Shown here: in pieces, positions 53,916-64,000 of the stretch
How positions within the stretch are numbered: the first letter of the stretch is position 1
Layout of the letters: every line of letters begins with the position of its first letter
Assembly (NCBI GenBank): GCA_026419775.2
Contig: JAOPGA020001028.1
Coordinates: 108,532-172,531, forward strand
Direction: 5' to 3'
DNA: 64,000 nt
From: Acrasis kona
Lineage: Eukaryota > Heterolobosea > Eutetramitea > Acrasida > Acrasidae
Notes under the pieces: model-generated
Told to the model about the DNA's origin: nothing
Databases searched by the model: none
Seen by the model: only the letters and a program-made list of their open reading frames with translations
Program-made: the position numbers and the translations under genes

Positions 53916-54995
53916 ATGAACACATACAAAAGCATCATCGCCTTGCTCGTGCTAATTGCTACCGTCTATTGTACTGACTCCACTTTTGTGGTTGGTAATG
54001 GTGCTGGTCTATTCTACAAGTTTGACACCACTAGTCAAGTCGCAACTTGCATCAATGCAGCTGGAAGTGTGGTTTCAACCATCAACCTTCCATGTGTCCC
54101 AACTTCCGCATCGATCACCGCAGTTGCTAACGTCGCAGTTGTCACCGGTATTCAAGCAGGTGCAAATGTAATTGCAACAGTGAACTTAGCAACCGGAGTA
54201 GTAGTCAATATTGCCACAACAGCAGTCGCACAAATTGTAGCTGGTGTTAGGGAAGATTTTGTAATTACCGCATCTGGACTCTGTTACAACAGATTGAGTT
54301 TGAACGATTTTTCAGCTTCACAAGTTGTGATCTGCACACCTTCACCTACAAGACTTTTGGGATTATTGGATGACGAGACAGCTGTAGTTGTTACCGCAGG
54401 AGCGAGTGTAAGAGTTGGCACATTCAATATTAGGGCCTTTGCAGATGTATCAGTGTCCGCAACTGTAAACATCCTGACAGGAACTATCAGTGGCACAGTG
54501 CTATTGGCAAGAAATGGCTTCATCTACGTAACTTCTACTGCAGGTGTATTGACTAGATATGTGGTCAACAACTTATCTTTGGTACTATCCTCCTCGATTA
54601 ACTTGGGAGTATCTGGTAACATTCAATTAGCAGCTGACGTGTGCAACAATCAAATCATTACTGCCGTCGGCTCCAACCTTTTAGGAGTTACAGTATCACA
54701 AGTTAACTTGAACACTTTTGTTGCAGTCAGTGTCGCTCCCATCAATATTAGTTTGAATCTATTAGGATTGTTAAATATAAACTTGGGATTGAACCTTGGC
54801 CTCAATATTGGAATTCGCGCTGCAGTATCCGGTAGCTCATTGCTACTTTTGAATGGAAACAATAACTGCTGTATAGGAACATCAGGCGGTCTCCAATGCA
54901 ATGGACAGGTCAGAAATAGCAACCTCAGCCTAAGCTCTTTGAGTACATGTGCAATCGTGAATACTGGTTTGAACTTGGGAGTGTCCATTAACTAA
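53916..54995 (+). CDS. Secreted repetitive beta-rich protein
   Basis: A single exon of 359 residues with signal peptide (YKSIIALLVLIATVYC). The mature part is Val/Ala/Asn/Leu-rich with alternating hydrophobic strands, e.g. NVIATVNLATGVVVNIATT, RVGTFNIRAFADVSVSATV, LLGLLNINLGLNLGLNIGI. About six cysteines occur, clustered at the C-terminus (NNCCIGTSGGLQC). The strand period suggests a beta-propeller or beta-helix. Charged residues are very few. A TATA box and C-rich codons suggest good expression. It may be an extracellular matrix or coat protein; no family was recognised. Confidence 0.7.
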   Translation: MNTYKSIIALLVLIATVYCTDSTFVVGNGAGLFYKFDTTSQVATCINAAGSVVSTINLPCVPTSASITAVANVAVVTGIQAGANVIATVNLATGVVVNIATTAVAQIVAGVREDFVITASGLCYNRLSLNDFSASQVVICTPSPTRLLGLLDDETAVVVTAGASVRVGTFNIRAFADVSVSATVNILTGTISGTVLLARNGFIYVTSTAGVLTRYVVNNLSLVLSSSINLGVSGNIQLAADVCNNQIITAVGSNLLGVTVSQVNLNTFVAVSVAPINISLNLLGLLNINLGLNLGLNIGIRAAVSGSSLLLLNGNNNCCIGTSGGLQCNGQVRNSNLSLSSLSTCAIVNTGLNLGVSIN

Positions 54996-55067
54996 TTATT
55001 TTCGAATAAATTTTGCTTGGAATAACTGCTTGTTTGATTTATTCAAATTGTGCGGTTGTTTCCATTG

Positions 55068-57899
55068 ATGGAGGGTGCTGCTGGTTTGCAGTTCAAAGTT
55101 TTTATTACAACCAAGTGTCAGTTACAGTCAACTAAAAGGTACATGAGTTATACACCCAAAACTGGGAGGGATTTGTTCACCTTGAGCACCAAGAATATCA
55201 ATGGTCGCAAACAAGAAGAAGACATGTCCGAATGTACTTTTAAACCAGAAATAAATGCACATGTAAGTTTTCTGGGGTATAGATTAATCTTATTATGCAG
55301 ACAAGAGACCAGCAGAGTGATCCATTAGAAAACAGATCTAAACATATTCTGGAAGAACGAGAGAAAAAGCTTCAAAAAGTAATCTTTTAACAAATGTCCG
55401 TAATTAATTCAATAGTTGAGAGAGCAACTTGAAGACAAACACCACAAACTTACATTCAAGCCAGAAATATCTAAATTTAACTTTAAAGGGAATAGAGAAC
55501 CATTTATGAAGTCGGTAGATGATTTAACTCAAAAGAGGAGAGAATTCCATGAACTCCTTGAACAAAAGAAAAAAGAAAATGAGGATATGCACAGCACATT
55601 TTCACCCAACATTTCCACTTACTCCAAAAATCTTGACCGTGGTGACGAGCCCATACATGAGCGATTGTATAAACTATCAAATAGTACAAAAGTATTATCT
55701 CCCCGTGCAAAATCTCCACCTCCTTCAAATTCGTCTACCCTCAGTCTAGATCTATCAACAGAGCAAGACTTGACATTTACACCAAGGTTACTGACACAAC
55801 CATTCCGACCGAGAGGAGGAAGAATAGAAGAAAGGTTGTACCAAGAGCATTTAGAACGTGAGGTCAAACATCAAAAACAAAGAGAGATGCTAGAAGACCG
55901 AGAAAAAAAGCTACGTGAAACCAAACCAAGAGACGAAAAGACAAAGTCTCTTCTGAGGTCGAGGCTAGAAAAAGAGATTGAATCTGCATATAGAGATTGC
56001 AACAAGAGTGCAATCGGGTATGGAGATTTGAGTAACATTTTATTTCGGTTGGGGCTTTTTAGGTCTCAACGTAGAAGTGAAGAGGAGGTGCGTGTGCTGG
56101 AAAAAATTTGGAATGCAATGGATCCTGATGACATTGGATCTGTCGAATACGACACTTTTAAAGGCATAGTAATGGTAATCATGGACCCTACATTATTAGA
56201 GGAGGTTCCAGTGGGGAACGACGAACAAAAACAGCAGATTAAGGTGTTAAGGGGCGTATCTCAAGACGTTAAACAACTCAGTATAAATAAATTGGCCTAC
56301 TCAAATATATTAGCTGAACAAGAAAAGGAACAAAAACGTTTACAAAAAGAAAAGGAATACACTTTTAAACCACAGATCAACCACAACGATTATAATGGTG
56401 GACTCAATACTCCCAGGTCGATAGATTCTGACGATCATTCACAAGATTTGAACCATTTCACTTCAGGTCCTCGATATGAAATGTTATTATCAAAAAAGTT
56501 GGAAACCGAGGAGAAGTTAAAATTTGAGAGGGAGAAGAATGCCAAAAAGGAAATGGACCAATGTACTTTTAAACCAAAGACCAATGCAAGAAGAGAAGTA
56601 AAAAGAATAGACGGAATGGTAATGTTCAACGAAATTACACTAGTTTTAATCCTTTTCCAGTCAAGAAATGAATACTTGTACAAGCAAGGTGCAAAACCGA
56701 AGAAGGTAGATCCCCAACCAACATCTTTGGACAAGGAAATACAAAAACATTGTACATTTAACCCTAATCGCGTTGCAAAGGAATAGTAAGTACATGAATC
56801 ACAAATCAATTAAAATCCTAGCAAACCAAATACTTCGCTAAGCACAAGTATTAATGAATCCGAATTAAAGGGAGTCAAAGAAGCTATAGAAAGAATGAAG
56901 AGAGCACAAGAGGAAAAGCAGCGCATCAAGGACATTATAGAGAATCCAGGCTTCTCCAGCAATGTAGACTACAAGCACAAGAAAACATCATTCAAACCAT
57001 TTAACTTTCAATTATCAAGACGCCTTGAAACTAGAGTGAGAGCCTTGCTGTACATGGATGTCAACTTGGGACCAGGAAGGACGGGCAGGATAGGTATACA
57101 CGAAGGTGATGATCCAAAAACATTAGCAAAGAATTTTGCAGCCTCCTACAAATTAGATGATGTACTAACAAAACGTTTAGAGGAACTAATCAGAGACAAT
57201 ATGAAAAAGAACCCAACATTAGCACCTTTTGCTGAGACACCAGTCACCACGCCTAGATCCAACAACAACAACAATTCCGCATCAAAAGCACAAACCATTT
57301 CTTCTGGTAACAAGCAACGTTCAAAAACACCAGGTCCAGAAAGAAATGCAAAGAAGGAAACATTAGGCGCCGCTAGATCTGCAAGTGCTAAAAGAGCTCA
57401 AAGACCTTCGTCAGCATTTACATCATCATCATCATCCAACAACACTAGGATACCAAAATTTTCACCAAAAACGTCAACAACATTACCTTCCAACAATGAT
57501 CCTAACAATAAGAAACTTTCAATACCTTTAAAATCTCCAAGAGAAGTCAACAAACCAATAGTCATCACTCCAGGTCAAAAAAGTACTTTAAAGAAGAACA
57601 CCGCTGCTTCCGCTCCTGTCACAAAATTAGATGATAGCGTGGAGATTGATATGATTGAAGAAGATGACATACCTGTGTTGGATGGTCAGGCCTATAAACC
57701 AAAACAAGCGGCGGTCGAACAAGTTTACAAAACAAATAAATTACAAAACAAATCAGAACAAGTCACATCATCACAGGTCGTCTCAAAAGAAACAATGTAC
57801 ATGGTAAGGAACTCACCAAGATCAAATCCAAAAGGAGTTTTAGAGAGTTTAAGAGAATTAAAGAATTTTACAGAAAATGTTAATTTAAATGCACATTAA
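55068..57899 (+). CDS. TFKP-repeat/EF-hand coiled-coil protein
   Basis: Five exons (55068-55262, 55301-55378, 55416-56618, 56661-56785, 56822-57899) encode about 892 residues. The intron at 56619-56660 is 42 nt with no in-frame stop. The hallmark is a recurring FxPxI/FKPK motif: CTFKPEINAH, LTFKPEISKF, HSTFSPNIST, LTFTPRLLTQP, YTFKPQINHN, CTFKPKTNAR, CTFNPNRVAKE, TSFKPFNFQL, spread between Lys/Glu-rich helices. Residues about 285-360 hold an EF-hand-like pair (AMDPDDIGSVEYDTFKGIV). A second domain (YMDVNLGPGRTGRIGIHEGDDPKTLAKNFAASYKLD) occurs in several flagellate proteins. The tail is Ser/Pro/Lys-rich and disordered. TFKP-repeat proteins are widespread in flagellated protists and thought to be cytoskeletal or axonemal. 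Start is the first ATG in frame; an upstream exon is possible. Confidence 0.75.
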
Positions 57900-57937
57900 T
57901 AAATATTATTCATCATCGTGACGTTCATTGTTCTTCT

Positions 57938-59369
57938 TTAAAAAAGATTATTCATTTCGCTCATAAAATTATTAAATTCTTCTTCTTGATTCACTTTTGC
58001 TTTTTTTGATTTTGGTTGTATAGAGGTCGATAATGACGACGTGGATGATGATTTGATGGAGTTTTGATTATTTTGATTTGCCAAATGTTGAGCCAACAAA
58101 ATATCACCCGTTCGATCTCTTTTGGGGGCTGTGTTTTGGTTGACTCCAATATTTCTTCGCATGGACGGAGGTATCATGTTGGAAACTGCAATGGTTGCTT
58201 TTCTTTTTGGTATGTTATTGTTGTTAATCGTAGAAGGTAGTTGCGGTTTGGAAGTGTGGATGGTTGGTGTTGGTGTTTGTGGGTAATTGTCCATCATGGG
58301 ATAAGGCGCAGTGACAGATTCGTCATGTTCGTTTTGGTCATATTGTGGATAATAATTGGAAATGTCGGGCATGGCGGGTCCTACGACGGAATCGTCATTT
58401 TGGTAATCATCCATGCTTGGCATGTCAGAGTAATGTTCGAATGATGGTGGGAGAGATGGACCTACATCTTGTTCTTGCTCTTTTTCTGTTGTTGTTGTTG
58501 TTTGATTGACTGTGAGTGATGGTGGAAGTGGAGGTCCTACGTCCGTTGTGTATTGTGATTGTTGTTGAACCGTGATGGGAGGAATTTGAACCTGAGATTG
58601 ACTTTCTCTCTTTTTAATGGCATCAATGCGTTCTTGGATGGGATCGTGTTCATCATTAGTTTTGATCGTCCATCTTTCCTCTTCGCTCATTGCTACGCTC
58701 ATTGGGTTGACTTGGTCGTCGTTTATGAATATTGGTTTGTTAAATGATGGAGGAGGAATGGGTGGTGGAGGTATGACGAATCCAGGCGGTAGCACTACTA
58801 TTTAAGAATTAGAAAAAATGTAACACGTGACTTACGTCCTGGTGGAGGTGGTGGCGGTATGAAAGTTGGAATGGTCGGTTGTTGATCTTGATTACTCTGT
58901 TCTAGTTCCCTTACGAAAATTAAAATGATTAGAAAAAGGAAAACAAACTCTTTTTCTTGTTGTTTGATTTGCTTCATTAACATGTTTGTTTGTTGATCGA
59001 TCAACTTTAAATCAACTGGTGTGAGAATTGTTCTTATTCTCTTGCGTTGTGCCCGTTGTGAATCTGTTATGCGATCTTGTTTGACTGGAAGGGTTTAGTT
59101 ACCGTATTGTACAAAAATGTGTATTTACGTAGTAATTCTAGCCTTGTGAGTTCATCTTTTAATTTTGATTTATCATGTGTTTTCAAGGTGCTTTTGACTG
59201 CCTCTTCTTTTTTGGCTTTATTCTGTTGAGATGAATTACAAGAAGACATTTGTACATACTTTTTTCTGTTCTCTCTTCTTTTCTTCTTTTCTGAATTGAT
59301 CTGCAGGGTTTTTAGATTTATCTCTGTCATAGTTAGTGAGCCACAAACAACATTTACGTACTTCCCCAT
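57938..59369 (-). CDS. WBP11: WW-domain-binding protein 11-like splicing factor
   Basis: Six exons (59369-59362, 59323-59260, 59222-59129, 59084-58949, 58909-58836, 58797-57938) encode 411 residues. The 8-nt first exon carries ATGGGGAA. The joined start MGKDKSKNPADQFRKEEKKREQKKNK matches the Wbp11/ELF5/Saf1 N-terminus (written here in pieces: MGKDKSKNPADQFRKEEKK, then REQKKNK). A basic helical region, Pro-rich PPPPPPG blocks, repeated VGPPLPPS/VGPSLPP/VGPAMP motifs, the KRKATIAVSNMIPPSMRR patch and the C-terminal FNNFMSEMNNLF all fit WBP11. WBP11 is a nuclear pre-mRNA splicing factor that binds WW domains and PP1. The number of introns in this gene is the highest in the window. Confidence 0.88.
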
Positions 59370-59707
59370 CCTTTTTGATTTTTAGGTTGAATCAAACATT
59401 ACAAACAACCAAGTTGGCACCTTACAACAGCGACAAATACATTCATCAGACATTTTAGCATCAGCAACCCATTTTATGAATTGTACTCAAGACGCCACAT
59501 CTAAGCATTTTCATAAAAGCGTACTTGTCTTCCGGATGATCCGTTGCTGGTCAACTAAATATAATGTTTAATTCGCGTGGCTACTGCTAAGCAACTAACT
59601 TTTGATGCTAGTGAATAATTGTCTTTTTTTTGTTCGGTTTTCAACAAGAAACAGCTAACATACAACAAGCATAGTTTAAAATACATATTATTGAATGACA
59701 AAATTGT
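59370..59707. other. Intergenic DNA
   Basis: About 340 bases between WBP11 (start) and the Ras gene (stop), both on the minus strand. Nothing else was recognised. Confidence 0.35.
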
Positions 59708-60362
59708 TTACAAGACAGTGCACTTCTTTTTCTTATTAGCTCCAACTTTTGGCTTTGTCTTCTCGAGTTTCTCTTTCTTAACCTCACGTACAAGTTCGAA
59801 GAAACCTTGTTCGACCATCTGATTAATTTTCGCGCTACCCTCAATGAAAGGAATGCCCCAAGTCTCAGCTTGGTTCTTGGCTTCCGCTTTGGCTACGTTT
59901 CTCTCGCTCTCCAAATCGGACTTGTTGCCGAATAAAACCATTGGTACCTTCTCTAAGTTTTTAACTCTTAGAATCTGTTCGTGGAAATTCTTCAGTTCGT
60001 TGAAAGACTTGCTCTCGGTGATGCTATATACAAGAAGGAAACCCTCTCCGTTGCGCATGTAGTCATCTCTCAGAGCTGCATACTACACAATGTAAATTAT
60101 TTGCTAGATAAGAATTTTACTCACCTCTTCTTGACCAGCTGTATCCATAATATCAAGAATGGTTATTTCGTTGTCGACAGTAACTTGCTTTCTGTAGCTG
60201 TCTTCAATTGTTGGGTCTATAACCAGTTAAAAATTGTTTCTCATACAGTGTGTACATACCGTAGTAATCCATGAAGTGCCCTTGGATGAACATAATGATA
60301 AGCGCACTTTTACCAACAGCACCGCCTCCAACTACAATAAGCTTCAAGTCTTGTTCAGTCAT
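59708..60362 (-). CDS. Ras family small GTPase
   Basis: Three exons (60362-60260, 60216-60125, 60082-59708), with introns of 43 and 42 nt, encode 189 residues, the canonical Ras length. Motifs: P-loop [10 protein letters not shown] (G1), effector [12 protein letters not shown] (G2), [17 protein letters not shown] (G3), GNKSDL (G4, NKxD), GSAK (G5), then a Lys-rich hypervariable region and the CaaX box CTVL. The CaaX leucine predicts geranylgeranylation more than farnesylation, though Ras itself is often farnesylated. GGGAVG keeps the Gly12-type residue as Ala-Val within a normal spacing; Gln61 is present (AGQEE). It is a membrane-anchored signalling switch. Confidence 0.96.
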
Positions 60363-60811
60363 AACTGGTTGTGATGTGTGATGGTTTTCGAGCTCGATTG
60401 ATTTTTATAAACCAACTACAACGTATTCGTTTATAGTTGACTAGAAGTGCACTACCTACGAATTTCAAGGCAGGTAATTTCTCCGCGACCAATGGCAAAT
60501 GCTTGTAAAAACCAAAATTACCTATTTTAAAATATTTACAATTTGGATCCGTTGTAATCCAACGTAATGACCAGATGTGGTCATATCTGAACCAACGAGG
60601 AAAGCTATCAAGAACGAGCATAAAATATTGTCGATGACTTTTTAAGAATTAGATGTCTCTATAATTCAGTATTTGATCAGAAATCCTGTAAACAAATCCA
60701 TCAATCAATTGTCATAATTTTCCTTAACCCAATTTCCCGGTTCGTCACGACAAACCACCACCAAGACGGAGCCCCGCAAGAGTTGATACGACATAGTGTT
60801 ATTTTGACACA
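60363..60811. other. Intergenic DNA with an uncertain minus-strand frame
   Basis: A minus-strand 88-codon frame (60621-60355) contains YKHLPLVAEKLPALKFVG and overlaps the Ras start. It may be a small gene or just leader sequence. Otherwise this is the divergent promoter region of the Ras and TMEM175-like genes. Confidence 0.3.
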
Positions 60812-62143
60812 ATGCCATTCGGTGAATTTGGCGAACCTAGAGGACACGGTGGGGAGTTGGAGACAGATCAATTCCAATCGCTTTTAGAAAAGTATTTATT
60901 AAGGAGGAAATCACATCACATTCAACAGGAATCATCTCATAGGATTCAAAGCAGAGGGAAAAAATCAAGAAACGTTTTCCAGGATTTGATAGACGTTATA
61001 CGAATCAAATTAATATCAGATGGAGTACTCGCAATCATATTAACTCTGCTAGTATTAGAGTTTTCTGGTATATTTTAAATAAGAAGAAACGACTAATTAC
61101 TGATAGTACCGAAAAGAAATCACTTGAGCAATGACTCTACCCTGACACATGCACTATTGGAAGGATGGCCAGAATTGGCCACCTATTTTTTGGTGGTGTG
61201 CTACATTACTTTATTTTGGAGCGCACATGTTTATGTTTTCAATCTTGTTCAAAATGCAGACAGTATCATAGCATTTCTTAATGTATTGTTTCTTTTATTT
61301 TGTAGTTTTTTGCCTTGGGTCGTATCTGTTGTTAGATCCTGGCCAAAACAAGTAGTGTCCGCTCTTCTTCTGAACGGCACTCTGTTCTTGTGCGGAACAA
61401 CCATATTAATTATTTGGCTGTATAGTGTTTATAAGAGAAAATTTGTTTATCAGGATAAAGACTTACCGAAAGGAGCAATGACTATGATTACAATGAGGCT
61501 TTCTATAGCCCCCATTCTTTATTCATTTGGTATGATCATCGCCCCGATTCATCCAATCACTAGCATCGCAACTACTTTTGTTGGTCCTTTCTTGTTGATT
61601 TTTAATAGTCTTTTTAATATTGATGCCTTCGGGATTGTGTTTAGAATTCTTAGATATTTCGGAACCACGGTGCTTCGTAGGGATCCTAAACGAAAAAATA
61701 TCTACTATGGTGTGTTTGACATTCAATCTGATGATATATTGTACCAGGCGCAGAGCAATGTAATAAACAAATCACTGAAGATCAACATACAAGAGGAGGC
61801 CGACCACGTTCCGCACACAGAAGTTTTCGATCAAGATTTGATCACAATAAAAGATTCTAAAACAACCTTCCTAACAACTGAAGGTGAGGAGACTATCATC
61901 TTTGAAGATTTTATTTCTATTCCATATCATGCTTTAAAATTCCACGGCTCATCAAAACCTCCGGATCCACCGAACTTCCGGCTTCACCGGTTTTTTTGGG
62001 TCAAAAATCCACCGGTTCCTCCGGTTTCATCGGTTCGACCGGTTATAAAAAATCCACCGGATCCTCCGGTTTCATCGGTTCCACCGGTTATTTGTCTTTG
62101 TCACAAAGAAGAAATTAATAAACAATCAAATCAATTTATTTAA
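60812..62143 (+). CDS. TMEM175-like channel family protein with repeat-derived C-terminal tail
   Basis: Two exons (60812-61067, 61107-62143) with a 39-nt intron encode 430 residues. A basic N-terminal cytosolic segment leads into RIKLISDGVLAIILTLLVLEFSVP. This is the TM1 signature of the TMEM175/DUF1211 family (RxxxFSDG...), with Ile replacing the usual Phe. LLEGWPELATYFLVVCYITLFWSAH (TM2) and four further hydrophobic segments follow, making one six-TM unit. TMEM175 proteins are potassium- or proton-permeable channels of lysosomes or bacterial membranes. After a cytosolic segment, residues about 385-430 are Pro/Val-rich (KPPDPPNFRLHRFF, NPPVPPVSSV) and encoded by a CCGG-rich repeat that has an inverted counterpart near 63.5 kb, so the tail was probably acquired by insertion. 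Confidence 0.78.
61940..62095 (+). repeat. CCGG-rich repeat, copy A (within TMEM175-like tail)
   Basis: Starts with a 26-nt unique block (61940-61965) and continues with variants of atccaccggttcctccggtt. The 26-nt block is the exact reverse complement of 63664-63689. Confidence 0.85.
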
Positions 62144-62966
62144 AATTCTAAATCCGTTTGATCTGTACACTTGACATGGTCAAATACAAGCTATCAATGC
62201 ATAATAATCAGATACATTGTCATCTGATACTATAAAGCAGCCACAAGTCCGACATAGTTTTATTAATTTTGTTTTATGCCCCATATCAATTACATCCATA
62301 GATCAAGGACATTTCCCCACGTGGTATCAGAGAGGCACACATGATTCATAAATTCATTGTTTTTAGTTGACTCAACTAGAGGCAAACAAAGCAGTTTTAA
62401 ACTTTCAAAACGTCAATCCAACTTTGATTACAGGTTGGTGTCCCTGTTTGAGTACAACGGAGGAGACAAACGTTATGAAAAAATAAAACGCATCTTGTTT
62501 GAACGCTAAAGTTACTAATAAGAAGGGGAGGTTGGCCCAAATCAAATAGAAGGGATAGAAAATCAAGAGGTGTGGTCTTTTTGGAAAATCAAGCAAACTT
62601 TAACAAATGTACATTGAAAACCAGTCGAAGAATTTTGAATCGCCTTGTATACTTTGAACAAATTGAGCACTTCCATGAACCGCTTCTCAAGTTCCATTTT
62701 ATACAAACAAGTTGAGTCAATTAGAGATCGTAACGAAGATCCTTTGTTTCTAATGTCTGACTCTGGCACGTCCTAGAACTCTTGTGTTCCTTCCGTCCTA
62801 TATATTATCCCATTATATGATGGAAGTAGAGGAGACCAAAGATACGCAATGATATTCTTCATGCGCGAAGAGCATATGAAGTAAAATGTGCATTTTGTAC
62901 TTTGTTGTAATATTTCTATAAATATGCGCGCGGATAAATTAACCACCTCAATTACATTTCAAAAAA
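62144..62966. other. Possible decayed LTR-retrotransposon segment
   Basis: tggtatcagag at 62322-62332 equals the initiator-tRNA primer-binding motif used by many Ty1/copia elements. Downstream, plus-strand frames carry gag-like pieces (LVSLFEYNGGDKRYEKIKRI, then NRFSSSILYKQVES and NEDPLFLMSDSG) broken by stops and shifts at 62506-62650. No integrase or reverse transcriptase and no LTR pair was identified, so this is suggestive only. Confidence 0.35.
62917..62924 (+). promoter_or_regulatory. TATA box
   Basis: tataaata 42 bp before the ATG at 62967. Confidence 0.45.
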
Positions 62967-63452
62967 ATGAGCACAAGACCAAGTAAGAGAACAATCAAGC
63001 CAACAGAGAAAAGGCACAACAGTTGGAGGATCAACCAAAAGTACAGAAAGCGTTCGCTTCAAAAAAATAAGGCATCTGCGTCCGATGCAAACGAATCTGA
63101 AGAAAAAAGTTAGTTACTAAAAAACATTTTGTTCCATAATCATCAAAAGACAATGAGATAAGGGTACGTCTATATATACTGACATTTCTCCAAAATTAGT
63201 GAGAGTTGCCAACAATGTAAGAAAGTACAATATTGCGAAGTGATGAAAAAGATGAGAATTATATGAATGTAACATAACAAAATTCGTATGGCCTAAAACT
63301 TACATTATTAGATGTTAAAAGAAGAGAAACAAGAAGAAGGAGGAGATGAAGGAGGAGATAAAGAGCAAGAAGGAGGAGAACAAGAGAGAGAACAAGAAGA
63401 AAAACAACGAGAAGAAGAAGAGGAAAGAAACAGGCCACTGAAGAAGCATTAA
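62967..63452 (+). CDS. Small charged protein, probably spliced (exon structure unresolved)
   Basis: An ATG frame at 62967-63113 encodes 48 basic residues (MSTRPSKRTIKPTEKRHNSW, RINQKYRKRSLQKNK), ending at gttag, which could be a donor (gttagt). A later frame, 63312-63452, directly after an acceptor-like attattag, encodes EEGGDEGGDKEQEGGEQERE and ends RPLKKH. A middle stretch VRVANNVRKYNIAK near 63200 is also protein-like. Together they may form one basic-then-acidic protein, but the phases were not resolved. TATA box at 62917. Confidence 0.35.
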
Positions 63453-63519
63453 ACTTGTTTAAATAAATATGTTTTATAGTAATACTAGAATGCTTTATGT
63501 ATGATGCTGACGGAGGCGA

Positions 63520-63689
63520 CGGTGACTTTTTATTTCGGAGGATCCAGTGACCGGTCAAACCGGAGACCTTATTGTTTCGGTGGATCCGGTGACTTTTGGA
63601 TTTCGGTGACCGGTGGAACCGGAGGCTTTTTGACCGAACAATTGCTTCGCTGTGTCCGGTCAATCCGGAGGTTTTGATGAGCCGTGGAA
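63520..63689 (-). repeat. CCGG-rich repeat, copy B (inverted relative to copy A)
   Basis: Variants of ggtggaaccggaggctttt and ggatccggtgacttttgga, ending in the 26-nt block that matches 61940-61965 in reverse complement. The pair brackets 1.6 kb. The start codon of the following gene lies within this block. Confidence 0.8.
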
Positions 63690-64000
63690 AAAGACTTGTA
63701 TTATCACTCTATGACCAGAAATCACGCCCATTTCTACCCACTCCATCAGGTTTAATGGAATACGGTGAATTCATCGACAAAACCAAATCATATCATAATA
63801 GGCTACATCTACATATGGATGCACATGTCAAGAAATTTAGAAACTACAAACCATTGGTTGAATCAAGTTATAAATTTTTGACAACATACGTTTGGGGTAA
63901 AAACCTTAAAATACCACAGTTCAACATGAAGCAATTAACCTTCTACTATAAACATGAGGATGGAACTATCAGAGATAATACCCATACCGTAATAGAAGAC
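63677..64000 (+). CDS. Unknown gene, 5' part (3' truncated by window edge)
   Basis: The frame is open from ATG 63677 to the window end, 108 residues: MSRGKRLVLSLYDQKSRPFL, then GLMEYGEFIDKT, HLHMDAHVKKFRNYKPLVES, SYKFLTTYVWGKNLKIP and LTFYYKHEDGTIRDN. No family was recognised. The ATG is inside the 26-nt block shared with the tail of the TMEM175-like gene, so the true start may be elsewhere or the repeat supplied it. Confidence 0.45.
   Translation, partial: MSRGKRLVLSLYDQKSRPFLPTPSGLMEYGEFIDKTKSYHNRLHLHMDAHVKKFRNYKPLVESSYKFLTTYVWGKNLKIPQFNMKQLTFYYKHEDGTIRDNTHTVIED

Noticed and set aside
63259-63663. Minus-strand 134-codon frame with poly-Leu stretches
   Set aside because: It is the antisense of a purine-rich gaa/gga repeat and the CCGG-rich repeat; the hydrophobic run is compositional.
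1-64000. Transfer RNA genes
   Set aside because: No sequence with credible A and B boxes plus cloverleaf was found by eye; a tRNAscan run would be decisive.
1-64000. CRISPR array or prokaryotic operon structure
   Set aside because: No regular short repeats with unique spacers. Spliceosomal introns and eukaryotic gene families throughout exclude a bacterial source.

Overview
The window is nuclear DNA of a unicellular eukaryote. Genes are compact and sit on both strands. Nearly all introns are tiny GT-AG introns of 35-46 nt, and the standard stop codons are used. 3' ends converge or follow one another within tens to hundreds of bases. The gene set combines peroxins, CCR4-NOT, a C-terminal-motor kinesin, Ras, RGS, SMYD, RCC1/EGF receptors, a Crinkler-like protein and a propionyl-CoA carboxylase. 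That mix and the intron style fit a free-living amoeba, best guess a heterolobosean of the Acrasis/Naegleria type. The assignment is inference and was not tested.

Layout. 1-5.8 kb: C-terminus of an OS-9-type ER lectin, a possible ncRNA region, a PHD-finger protein, ribosomal protein uL1, a secreted DUF547 protein and GDP-mannose 4,6-dehydratase. 5.8-9.8 kb: two peroxisomal membrane genes head to head (PXMP4-like and PEX16), then mitochondrial PCCB. 10-15.7 kb: an OSCA/TMEM63-type channel with a very large EGF/mucin-like/cysteine-module insertion in an extracellular loop. 15.7-21.7 kb (minus): leucine aminopeptidase, beta-carbonic anhydrase and an RCC1-EGF transmembrane receptor. 21.7-25.6 kb: accessory DNA with an inverted repeat, a decayed LINE reverse transcriptase, AT-rich sequence and short orphan genes. 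26-34.3 kb: a two-TM PAS-RGS sensor, an SRA-YDG protein and an RCC1-EGF-TM receptor kinase. 34.3-39.3 kb: two small secreted-type genes missed by simple ORF calling, flanking a Crinkler-like NTPase/nuclease gene. 39.5-47.5 kb: CNOT9, a TPR-SMYD protein, CENP-X/MHF2, a ubiquitin-like-domain kinesin-14 and a DNase I-like secreted nuclease. 47.8-57.9 kb: a type I membrane protein, an NMT1/THI5-like solute-binding protein, an abundant glycine-zipper protein, an orphan, a polytopic membrane protein, a secreted repetitive protein and an EF-hand/TFKP-repeat protein. 57.9-64 kb: splicing factor WBP11, a Ras GTPase, a TMEM175-like channel whose tail is made of a repeat, a repeat-bounded segment with a copia-type primer-binding motif, and the start of an unknown gene.

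Themes. Surface sensing and signalling recur: receptor kinase, RCC1-EGF receptor, PAS-RGS sensor, Ras, OSCA and TMEM175 channels. Mitosis and chromatin genes cluster at 39-46 kb. Peroxisome and propionate metabolism genes are adjacent at 6-10 kb. Intron positions given below were read from splice signals and checked so that each complete joined CDS is a whole number of codons; they are predictions without transcript data. Two ambiguous bases (N) lie at 38437 and 51007.
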